Positions 1-5,278 of a stretch of 5,312 nucleotides of DNA are shown one piece after another. The notes beneath the pieces were generated by a model. It was given only the letters and a program-made list of their open reading frames with translations, made no database searches and was not told where the DNA came from. Position 1 is the stretch's first letter, and each line of letters opens with the position of its first letter. Origin of the DNA: Lachnospiraceae bacterium (GTDB lineage: Bacteria > Bacillota > Clostridia > Lachnospirales > Lachnospiraceae); contig JAJBTR010000067.1 of NCBI GenBank assembly GCA_020860745.1, positions 1-5,312 of the forward strand, read 5' to 3'. Position numbers and translations under genes: made by a program.

Positions 1-16
1 TCGTGGCGCAGAGGCG

Positions 17-388
17 TTAACTTTTGGCTGCATAACTGGTGACCAGAATCTCCTCGCCCTCATGTAATGTGCGTAGATGCTCTTTATAAGGCAGAAGGAG
101 ATCTTTTTCCAGCCCCCAGTCGAGAAATGCGCCGATGCGGGTAATCTGGGCTACACGGAGCAGTGCGACGCTCCCGATGGTCAGGCGCGGCTCCCGGGTG
201 GTTGCGATCGGCCGGTCGCTGGAATCTTTATACAGGAAAACCTCCAGCTGGTCTCCGGGGCGGGTGCCGGCAGGAACCTGCCTGGCTGGCAGTAATACGC
301 GGTTGTCGTCGCCCGGGTTGTCAGCCAGGTAGATGCCAAAATCCACCTGCTTTACTACGGTTAGTGTCTGTTTTTCTCCTAATTTCAT
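17..388 (-). CDS. cvfB: CvfB-like S1-domain RNA-binding protein, N-terminal part, probably interrupted by a stop
   Basis: Encodes 123 residues that resemble the N-terminal half of the CvfB/YitL family, cytoplasmic RNA-binding proteins of about 280 residues built from S1 domains and a winged helix and linked to virulence-factor expression in staphylococci. Residues 1-66 form a first S1-like domain (MKLGEKQTLTVVKQVDFGIYL at the start, ending near PIATTREP). Residues 69-123 begin a second (VALLRVAQITRIGAFLDWGL, then KDLLLPYKEH). The ATG at 388 is chosen because GGAG lies 6 bases upstream; an in-frame TTG at 433 has no such site. The frame stops at TAA (17-19) in the middle of the second S1 domain, and the next five in-frame codons read RLCAT, which fits the usual family continuation KS-x-RLCAT. 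The gene is therefore either a nonsense-mutated pseudogene or carries a base error; the rest lies outside the window. It follows yigZ on the same strand after a 207-base gap. The family call is firm; whether the product is functional is unknown. Confidence 0.8.
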   Translation of the reverse strand: MKLGEKQTLTVVKQVDFGIYLADNPGDDNRVLLPARQVPAGTRPGDQLEVFLYKDSSDRPIATTREPRLTIGSVALLRVAQITRIGAFLDWGLEKDLLLPYKEHLRTLHEGEEILVTSYAAKS

Positions 389-441
389 AAAAATCTCCGT
401 TCCGCCGCCCTGTTGGACGGCACATGTATTCAAAGTGTTCG

Positions 442-495
442 AAAAAACCGGGTTTTTGCTTTCGCGGGGCAGTCGGTTTTCCCGGACAAGCCGGG
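442..495 (-). promoter_or_regulatory. Competing hairpins between yigZ and cvfB (terminator or attenuator-like)
   Basis: Read on the minus strand there are three complementary GC blocks: CCCGG (495-491), CCGGG (485-481) and CCCGG (452-448). The last is followed directly by six T (447-442). The middle block can pair with the first (5 bp, 5-base loop) or with the third. A further alternative pairs GGGAAAACCG with CGGTTTTTTC just upstream of and across the T run, 10 bp including two G-U pairs. The T run makes this a possible rho-independent terminator of yigZ. The rival pairing resembles an attenuator upstream of cvfB. A weak promoter-like pair lies just upstream (TTGCCT at 546-541, CATAAG at 522-517, 18-base spacer). 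Stems are short, so confidence is low. Confidence 0.3.
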
Positions 496-595
496 TAAGG
501 AACTGTCGAAAAATTACTTATGCATCCTGCAGCGTCTGATAGGCAAATCGCAGTTCTTAAAAGCTTCGCTGCAGTCCACATGGCGGGATATGTTG

Positions 596-1252
596 TCAGC
601 AATCCTCCCGGAACAATATGACTTCGCCATCCGCCTCGGCGTATTCCATCGGATCTCCGACCCGGATTTTTGCTCTGGCTCCGGTGATCTCTGTCACTTT
701 CTCAGAAAAGCCGGCGGCATCCGCAAGCGGCAGGATCACATCCAGCTCTACCGTATCGGTATAACGGCTGTCAAGAACAACGGCTTTTTCCTCTGCAATC
801 AGAAACTGCAGTTTGCCGACATAATTATAATCGGTGTGGATGGTCAGCCTGCAGCCGCTTTTTCGCTCAACGATAACGCAATGGGCAAGACCTTCCTGTG
901 TGGCAGCCTGGTAGGCGCGGATCAGCCCTCCGGTGCCAAGGAGTGTCCCTCCGAAGTAGCGGGTAACAACCACGATGCAATTGTGGATATCTTCGTTCAG
1001 TAGAATATTCAGGATGGGTCTGCCTGCGGTTCCGCCGGGCTCTCCGTCATCGCTGCATCGCTGCAGTTCAGAATGTGTTCCGATGGTATAGGCATAGCAG
1101 TTATGCCGGGCGTCCCAGTATTTTTTCCGTGTTGCTGCAAGAAAGTCCAGCGCTTCTTTTTCTGAAGAAACCGGCTGAACGGTTGCGATAAACCGTGATT
1201 TTTTCTCTTCAATCTCTCCCTGTCCGCCGGTGTATACTGTTCTGTATGACAT
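596..1252 (-). CDS. yigZ: YigZ/IMPACT-family protein (UPF0029 plus C-terminal DUF1949-like domain)
   Basis: A 218-residue protein, close to the usual size of bacterial YigZ (E. coli) and YvyE (B. subtilis). The N-terminal UPF0029/IMPACT domain (about residues 10-125) carries the family signatures SDDGEPGGTAGRPIL (67-81) and TRYFGGTLLGTGGLIRAY (97-114), along with ARHNCYAY (48-55). The C-terminal part (about 130-212) fits the ferredoxin-like DUF1949 domain. The eukaryotic relative IMPACT regulates translation through GCN1/GCN2; the bacterial biochemical role is not settled, although the fold suggests nucleic-acid or ribosome-related binding. The ATG at 1252 is chosen because AGGAG lies 9 bases upstream; an upstream in-frame TTG at 1315 would lie upstream of the promoter. 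The gene has its own extended -10 promoter, divergent from the PBP gene. It is intact, with no odd residues. Confidence 0.93.
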   Translation of the reverse strand: MSYRTVYTGGQGEIEEKKSRFIATVQPVSSEKEALDFLAATRKKYWDARHNCYAYTIGTHSELQRCSDDGEPGGTAGRPILNILLNEDIHNCIVVVTRYFGGTLLGTGGLIRAYQAATQEGLAHCVIVERKSGCRLTIHTDYNYVGKLQFLIAEEKAVVLDSRYTDTVELDVILPLADAAGFSEKVTEITGARAKIRVGDPMEYAEADGEVILFREDC

Positions 1253-1275
1253 AAATAAGGTCTCCTTTGCCTGAC

Positions 1276-1311
1276 TTTTGACATTATAGCACATTAATGG
1301 TAAAATGGAAT
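1276..1311 (-). promoter_or_regulatory. Promoter of yigZ (extended -10)
   Basis: On the minus strand a perfect TATAAT lies at 1288-1283, preceded by TGC, so it is an extended -10 element (TGnTATAAT). There is no good -35; the best spaced hexamer near 1311-1306 matches poorly, which the extended -10 can offset. The predicted start is about 1276, giving a leader of about 24 bases with AGGAG before the ATG at 1252. It overlaps the divergent PBP promoter. Confidence 0.7.
1278..1306 (+). promoter_or_regulatory. Promoter of the class A PBP gene
   Basis: A perfect -35 TTGACA (1278-1283), a 17-base spacer and a -10 TAAAAT (1301-1306, 5 of 6 matches) preceded by TGG, which adds the extended -10 feature. 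The predicted start is about 1313, leaving a leader of about 33 bases that contains GGAGG (1335-1339), 6 bases before the ATG at 1346. The -35 shares base 1283 with the -10 of the leftward yigZ promoter. Confidence 0.8.
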
Positions 1312-1345
1312 ACAAAAATGTGAGTCGGGGGTATGGAGGTTTGCT

Positions 1346-3883
1346 ATGAACTATGGCAGGAAAGGCGTAGAAAAAAGGCGGGCTGCGCTATTGCCGCACG
1401 GGCGCTGGATCCGGAATAAGATAAAAGTGATTCTTTTGTCAGCGGCGCTGATACTGGCAATCGGAGCAGTATGGTATGGCGGGACTGTTGTATATGAGGC
1501 GGTGACGGACGTGATAGCGGAGGCTCCCGATATCAGCTCGATTGATGCGACACCCACCGGGTATATGTCTACTGTTTATGATGCTGACGGCAATGTTACG
1601 GCACAGTTGGTGGCGAGCGGCTCCAACCGTGTGTACGTGACGCTGGATGAGATACCGGAGTATCTGCAGCATGCTTTCGTCGCTATTGAGGACGAACGTT
1701 TCTATGAGCACAATGGTATTGATCTGAAAGGCATTTTCCGCGCGGCCATGGTCGGCATTTCAAGCGGTTCATTCAGCGAGGGTGCCAGCACCATTACACA
1801 GCAGTTATTAAAGAATAATGTTTTTGACGAGTGGACATCAGAAACCACAGAGAAGCAGAGATTTACGAGGAAGATCCAGGAGCAGTATCTGGCGCTGCAG
1901 CTGGAACAGGAAGTTTCCAAGGACTGGATCATGGAAAACTATCTGAATACCATCAACCTGGGTCAGAATACCCTGGGCGTCCAGGCGGCATCTAACCGCT
2001 ATTTCGGAAAGGATGTCTCGGAACTGACCCTGTCAGAGTGCGCGGTGATTGCAGCGATTACGCAGAATCCATCTCAATATAATCCTATCTCCTATCCGGA
2101 AGAAAATAACGAGCGCAGACTGAAAGTCCTCTCTAATATGAAAGAACAGGGATATATTACGCAGGAGGAGTATGACGAGGCGGTTGCGGATAACGTATAT
2201 TCAAGAATCAGCGAACATAATACGGCTTATGAGAGTGAGGTTTCCAATGTAACCTCTTACTTTGTGGATGCCCTGACGGAACAGGTACTTGAAGATCTCC
2301 AGACGGAGCTTGGCTACAGTGAGGCTGAGGCGTACAAGGCCTTATATAGCGGTGGCCTTACCATCTACTCCACACAGGATCCGGAGATTCAGGCCATCTG
2401 CGACGAGGAGGTAAACGACAGCTCCAATTATGAGATTGCGACACAGGTGTCCTTTTCCTATGCGCTTTCCATTCAGCAGGATGATGGGTCTGTGGTAAAT
2501 TACAGCGAACAGAATATGTTATCCTGGCTGAAAGAGGAAAAAGGAAAAACTACGCTGAATTATAGCAGTGAGGAAGCTGCGACGGATGCGGTCAATGAGT
2601 ATCGCGAGTCCGTTCTTCTGGAAGGAGGGACGGTGATTGGGGAAACGCTTACGTTCACCACGCAGCCACAGGCTTCTCTTACAATCATTGACCAGAGCAC
2701 GGGCGAAGTGAAGGCTCTGGTGGGCGGCAGAGGAGAAAAGACGGCGAGCCTGACGTTGAACCGCGCTTATGACACGACCATGCAGCCGGGCTCTACTTTT
2801 AAAATATTGTCAACCTATGCGCCGGCTCTCGAGATGGGGCTTGTCAGTCTGGCGACTGTTGTCAAAGACGAGGCTGTCACTTATTCAAATGGAAAGGTCG
2901 TGAAGAATTCGGGCGGAACATATCACGGCAATGTCACGATCCGAACAGCTATCATTAATTCATATAATACCGTGGCGATTAAGACCAGCCGTGAGGTGAC
3001 GATTGAAGAGTGTTATCAGTATGTGCTGGATTTTGGCATCACCACGCTGACGGAAGAGGATGTTGTGGAAGCATTGCCCCTCGGCGGTATCACAAACGGA
3101 GTCACGAATACGGAGCTGACAGCCGCATACGCTGCAATTGCGAACGGCGGCGTTTATAATGAGCCGGTTTTGTATACGCAGATCTTAGATCATGATGGAA
3201 ATGTCCTGATTGACAGGACCCCGGAATCCCACAGGGTAATCGAGGAGACGACAGCGTGGCTGCTGACATCTGCTATGGAGGATGTAGTGGATTCCGGTAC
3301 CGGGCGTGCTGCAAATTTCTCCGGCATGTCCGTAGCCGGCAAGACCGGTACGACAAATTCGACCCGGGCATCCTGGTTTGTCGGTTATACGCCGTATTAT
3401 ACCTGTGCGGTCTGGGGAGGATATGATGACAATTCTGAGCTGGAGTCAACGACTTTTACCAAGACACTGTGGAGAAGTGTTATGTCGCGGTTACATGAGG
3501 GGCTGGAGGATACGGGATTTTCCCGGCCGGATGGTATCGTTACCTGCACAATCTGTAACGAATCGGGATTGCTGGCCAGTGGATCCTGCACTTCGACCCA
3601 TACAGAGTATTTTGCCAGCGGCACAGCACCGACTTCCGTGTGTAATTCCCATGTGACAGTGCGGATCTGCACGGAGAGCGGTAAGCTGGCAGGAGAATAT
3701 TGTCCGGAGGAGTCGGTAGAGGAGCAGACGTTCACAAAGAGCTCGGTTCCTGCAGAGACGTGTGATGTGCATACGGAACCGGAGGAGACGGAAGAAGAGA
3801 CAGTGGAAGGAACAACGGAGGGTGAAGGTGTCCAGGGAGAGACGGAAAGTCAGACTAATAGTGCGGTGACAGAGCAACAGTAA
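1346..3883 (+). CDS. Class A penicillin-binding protein (PBP1A-type transglycosylase/transpeptidase)
   Basis: An 845-residue bifunctional peptidoglycan synthase. A basic cytoplasmic tail (1-27) leads into one membrane anchor (about 28-44), with the rest outside the cell. The GT51 glycosyltransferase polymerises lipid II: AIEDERFYEHNGID (113-126) with catalytic E115, GASTITQQLLKN (146-157), RKIQEQYLALQLE (175-187), MENYLNTINLG (196-206) and LSECAVIAAITQNPSQYNPI (229-248). A linker (about 300-440) precedes the penicillin-binding transpeptidase domain, which has all active-site motifs: STFK (S483 nucleophile, K486), SYN (539-541) and KTGT (666-669). After it come two tandem Cys-containing units (about 730-769 and 770-809), then a Glu/Thr-rich, probably disordered tail (810-845). 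The start is supported by GGAGG 6 bases upstream. It has its own promoter and is divergent from yigZ. It is the wall-building partner of the downstream hydrolase. Full length and intact. Confidence 0.97.
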   Translation: MNYGRKGVEKRRAALLPHGRWIRNKIKVILLSAALILAIGAVWYGGTVVYEAVTDVIAEAPDISSIDATPTGYMSTVYDADGNVTAQLVASGSNRVYVTLDEIPEYLQHAFVAIEDERFYEHNGIDLKGIFRAAMVGISSGSFSEGASTITQQLLKNNVFDEWTSETTEKQRFTRKIQEQYLALQLEQEVSKDWIMENYLNTINLGQNTLGVQAASNRYFGKDVSELTLSECAVIAAITQNPSQYNPISYPEENNERRLKVLSNMKEQGYITQEEYDEAVADNVYSRISEHNTAYESEVSNVTSYFVDALTEQVLEDLQTELGYSEAEAYKALYSGGLTIYSTQDPEIQAICDEEVNDSSNYEIATQVSFSYALSIQQDDGSVVNYSEQNMLSWLKEEKGKTTLNYSSEEAATDAVNEYRESVLLEGGTVIGETLTFTTQPQASLTIIDQSTGEVKALVGGRGEKTASLTLNRAYDTTMQPGSTFKILSTYAPALEMGLVSLATVVKDEAVTYSNGKVVKNSGGTYHGNVTIRTAIINSYNTVAIKTSREVTIEECYQYVLDFGITTLTEEDVVEALPLGGITNGVTNTELTAAYAAIANGGVYNEPVLYTQILDHDGNVLIDRTPESHRVIEETTAWLLTSAMEDVVDSGTGRAANFSGMSVAGKTGTTNSTRASWFVGYTPYYTCAVWGGYDDNSELESTTFTKTLWRSVMSRLHEGLEDTGFSRPDGIVTCTICNESGLLASGSCTSTHTEYFASGTAPTSVCNSHVTVRICTESGKLAGEYCPEESVEEQTFTKSSVPAETCDVHTEPEETEEETVEGTTEGEGVQGETESQTNSAVTEQQ

Positions 3884-3893
3884 GGAAGGGTCA

Positions 3894-3922
3894 CAAAATA
3901 ACTTATGCAACAGGTTATTTTG
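3894..3922 (+). terminator. AT-rich 11-bp hairpin after the PBP gene (candidate terminator)
   Basis: Starts 10 bases after the PBP stop. CAAAATAACTT (3894-3904) pairs with AGGTTATTTTG (3912-3922): 11 bp including one T-G wobble, with a 7-base loop. The 5' arm is A-rich and the 3' arm T-rich, so it could end transcripts from either side, but no long T run follows immediately. It competes for bases with a wider stem (3890-3898 with 3944-3952). Confidence 0.5.
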
Positions 3923-3926
3923 CTGC

Positions 3927-3947
3927 AGTTCCCGAGAGAACTTTTTT
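3927..3947 (+). terminator. Short hairpin with T run after the PBP gene (candidate terminator)
   Basis: AGTTC (3927-3931) pairs with GAACT (3938-3942) around a 6-base loop, and a run of six T (3942-3947) follows directly. The T run is right for a rho-independent terminator but the 5-bp stem is short. Together with the hairpin just before it, this probably separates PBP transcription from the next gene, which has its own strong promoter 20 bases further on. Confidence 0.5.
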
Positions 3948-3967
3948 GTGACAAGTATGTGAACGTG

Positions 3968-3996
3968 TTGACAACAAAATGTTACTTTGATATAAT
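3968..3996 (+). promoter_or_regulatory. Fully consensus sigma-A promoter of the NlpC/P60 gene
   Basis: TTGACA (3968-3973), exactly 17 bases, then TATAAT (3991-3996), both hexamers perfect, plus TGA immediately before the -10 (extended -10). The predicted start is about 4003, giving a leader of about 49 bases. A promoter this complete should need no activator, so control by a repressor acting nearby is more likely. Confidence 0.92.
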
Positions 3997-4010
3997 CTTC
4001 TGTGCGTGAA

Positions 4011-4032
4011 ATGTAACAATTATGTAACAATT
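4011..4032 (+). repeat. Tandem 11-base repeat containing a WalR (YycF) box
   Basis: The 11-mer ATGTAACAATT occurs twice without a gap (4011-4021 and 4022-4032). Within it TGTAAC (4012-4017), AATTA, TGTAAC (4023-4028) matches every position of the known WalR box TGTWAH-N5-TGTWAH. The 11-base period puts both half-sites on one face of the helix, as expected for a response-regulator dimer. The site lies at about +10 to +26 of the predicted transcript, between the -10 and the ribosome binding site AGGAG (4041-4045). In B. subtilis, WalR sites placed downstream of the -10 go with repression, and WalR targets are typically wall hydrolases, as here. The binding protein is inferred. Confidence 0.7.
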
Positions 4033-4051
4033 CAAGACACAGGAGATACAT

Positions 4052-5080
4052 ATGAAAGTATATACAAAAAGATTAGCGACATGTTTACTTACGGGAACAA
4101 TAATTCTGACGACAGGGGTTACTCCGGCCATGGCGGATACGGCAGAACGCGATGCGGTAAGTCAGGCCAGCGGCTTGTCGCTGGCTCTTGCGGATGTTGA
4201 ACTGCAGGCGGAAGATTCTGCGGAGACGGCGGCACAGACTCTTGTGGGGGCGGAAGCAGAAATGTTGTCCGGCGAGGAATCCGGAGGAGAATATGCGAAT
4301 ATCGGCGTAGTGGAAGCCGACAGCTATGTCAATGTCCGGGATGCTGCATCCACGGACGGAGAGATTGTCGGAAAGATGGAAAATCACTCGGTTGCCTTTG
4401 TAGAAAGTGAGGAAGACGGCTGGTACAAAATTACTTCCGGATCGATTTCAGGTTATGTGCTGGCGGAGTACCTCACAGTTGGAGATGCGGAACTGATTGA
4501 TTCCGTAAAAACCCGCGTCGCGACTGTGACAGCAGATGCACTGAAAGTTCGTGAGGAGGCATCCACGGATGCTGCAGTTCTGCTGACTGTTGCAGCGGAT
4601 ACGCAGCTGACGGTAGTGGATGAGGATACTGCAGAATGGGTGCACGTCGAGACTTCCGATACAGAGGGATACGTGGCAGCGGAGTATGTGACGGTGGAGG
4701 ATACCTATCTTTATGCGAAGACGCCGGAGGAGGTTTCCGGCGGCACAGCCGTGGCTTCCTATGCACTGCAGTTTGTCGGCAATCCTTATGTGTGGGGCGG
4801 GACAAGCCTGACGAACGGGGCGGACTGTTCCGGCTTTATTCTGAGCGTGTATGCACATTATGGTGTTTCACTTCCGCACTCCTCCGCAGCGCTTCGCTCT
4901 GTCGGCACAGAAGTGGATTACTCCGAGGCGAAGCCGGGTGATATTATCTGCTATAGCGGACATGTCGCTCTGTATATCGGCGGCGGGCAGATTGTGCACG
5001 CAGCCAATGAAAAGACCGGGATCACGGTTTCCTCCGCAACTTATAATACGATTCTTACGGTGCGTCGGATATTTGAGTAA
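4052..5080 (+). CDS. Secreted SH3-SH3-NlpC/P60 peptidoglycan endopeptidase
   Basis: A 342-residue exported wall hydrolase. The signal peptide is residues 1-28 (Lys/Arg start, hydrophobic LLTGTIILTTGV, probable cleavage after AMA at A28). An acidic, Ala/Glu-rich linker (29-82) follows, then two bacterial SH3 domains (about 83-143 with YVNVRDAAS and GYVLAEYLTV; about 157-215 with ALKVREEAS and GYVAAEYVTV), which usually bind wall peptide. The C-terminal NlpC/P60 domain (about 233-342) has NPYVWGG (244-250), the catalytic Cys in DCSGF (C259), the catalytic His in GHVALYIG (H304) and a third polar residue in IVHAAN (H316). This family typically cuts gamma-D-Glu to diamino-acid bonds in stem peptides. 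The ATG at 4052 has AGGAG 6 bases upstream. The gene is monocistronic by appearance, with a consensus promoter and a WalR-type box in its leader. It is intact; substrate specificity is inferred from the family. Confidence 0.95.
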   Translation: MKVYTKRLATCLLTGTIILTTGVTPAMADTAERDAVSQASGLSLALADVELQAEDSAETAAQTLVGAEAEMLSGEESGGEYANIGVVEADSYVNVRDAASTDGEIVGKMENHSVAFVESEEDGWYKITSGSISGYVLAEYLTVGDAELIDSVKTRVATVTADALKVREEASTDAAVLLTVAADTQLTVVDEDTAEWVHVETSDTEGYVAAEYVTVEDTYLYAKTPEEVSGGTAVASYALQFVGNPYVWGGTSLTNGADCSGFILSVYAHYGVSLPHSSAALRSVGTEVDYSEAKPGDIICYSGHVALYIGGGQIVHAANEKTGITVSSATYNTILTVRRIFE

Positions 5081-5122
5081 ATATTCTGAAAAATCTCTGC
5101 AAAATCCCGAGTTGCTTGTGAT

Positions 5123-5137
5123 TGATAATCACTTTCA
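5123..5137. promoter_or_regulatory. Fur-box-like site (weak)
   Basis: TGATAATCACTTTCA matches the Fur 7-1-7 consensus TGATAAT-N-ATTATCA at 12 of 14 specified positions. No promoter or iron-related gene is visible next to it, and the site overlaps a small hairpin. It could be chance in AT-rich DNA. Confidence 0.25.
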
Positions 5138-5162
5138 GACGAAAAAAATCGAATTTGCACGA

Positions 5163-5211
5163 CCGGAAAAACGGGATAAATTATCAGTAATGCACAAAAC
5201 GTTTGTTCCGG
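5163..5211. repeat. Imperfect inverted repeat, 11 bp with one bulge
   Basis: CCGGAAAAACG (5163-5173) is complementary to CGTTTGTTCCGG (5200-5211) apart from a bulged G at 5205. The 26-base loop contains the small palindrome GATAA-A-TTATC (5175-5185). No T run follows on the plus strand, so it is not an ordinary terminator. It sits directly before the DnaA-box cluster. Confidence 0.45.
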
Positions 5212-5219
5212 ATTTGAGC

Positions 5220-5278
5220 TGTGGAAAATGCCTTTTTTCATCTTTTTCTGTGGATAATGTGAATAACTTTGTTAATAA
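5220..5278 (-). promoter_or_regulatory. DnaA-box cluster (possible oriC or dnaA-upstream region)
   Basis: Four boxes in one orientation within 59 bases. In plus-strand spelling they are TGTGGAAAA (5220-5228), TGTGGATAA (5249-5257), TGTGAATAA (5258-5266, directly abutting) and TGTTAATAA (5270-5278). Read on the minus strand, the first three fit TTWTNCACA at every position, and the second is the ideal TTATCCACA; the fourth has one mismatch. A further one-mismatch box in the opposite orientation, TAATGCACA, is at 5188-5196. In Firmicutes such clusters mark the origin next to dnaA. The gene to the right is not in the window, so oriC identity is inference. Confidence 0.65.

Larger units (their letters stand above)
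5081..5219. other. Intergenic region after the NlpC/P60 gene, no convincing gene or terminator
   Basis: This stretch runs from the hydrolase stop to the DnaA-box cluster. No reading frame with a ribosome binding site is visible on either strand, and no strong stem followed by a T run lies just after the stop. It contains a small perfect hairpin (GTGATT/AATCAC, 5118-5132, followed only by TTT), a Fur-like 15-mer that overlaps it, and a longer imperfect inverted repeat. A regulatory or replication-linked spacer is the best reading. Confidence 0.5.

Noticed and set aside
389..433. A 15-residue N-terminal extension of the cvfB-like gene from TTG at 433
   Set aside because: There is no ribosome binding site before 433, whereas the ATG at 388 has GGAG at good spacing and begins where the S1 family usually starts.
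442..457. An A-run/CCGGG/T-run palindrome as a free-standing bidirectional terminator
   Set aside because: Symmetric pairing leaves no room for a stable loop around CCGGG; only the longer pairings with 481-495 are plausible.
413..1003. A 196-codon open frame on the plus strand
   Set aside because: It lies antisense to the well-supported YigZ gene and the adjacent gap, has no ribosome binding site, and its translation resembles no family I know.
1253..1315. A 21-residue N-terminal extension of YigZ from TTG at 1315
   Set aside because: The extension would begin upstream of the predicted transcription start. The ATG at 1252 has AGGAG and matches the usual family start.
3980..3985. TGTTAC in the promoter spacer as a second WalR site
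   Set aside because: It is only a half-site; no partner TGTWAH lies 11 bases away on either side.
3491..4051. A 186-codon open frame on the minus strand
   Set aside because: It runs antisense to the PBP C-terminus and across its terminators and the next promoter. The Leu/Cys/Arg-rich translation looks like a shadow frame.
5118..5132. A 6-bp hairpin GTGATT/AATCAC as terminator of the hydrolase gene
   Set aside because: The stem is short and AT-rich, the loop has three bases and only TTT follows, so it is not convincing as a terminator.
5041..5241. A 66-codon minus-strand frame starting MKKGIF, with a hydrophobic stretch
   Set aside because: No ribosome binding site precedes the ATG, it overlaps the 3' end of the hydrolase gene antisense, and it covers the inverted repeat and the edge of the DnaA-box region.
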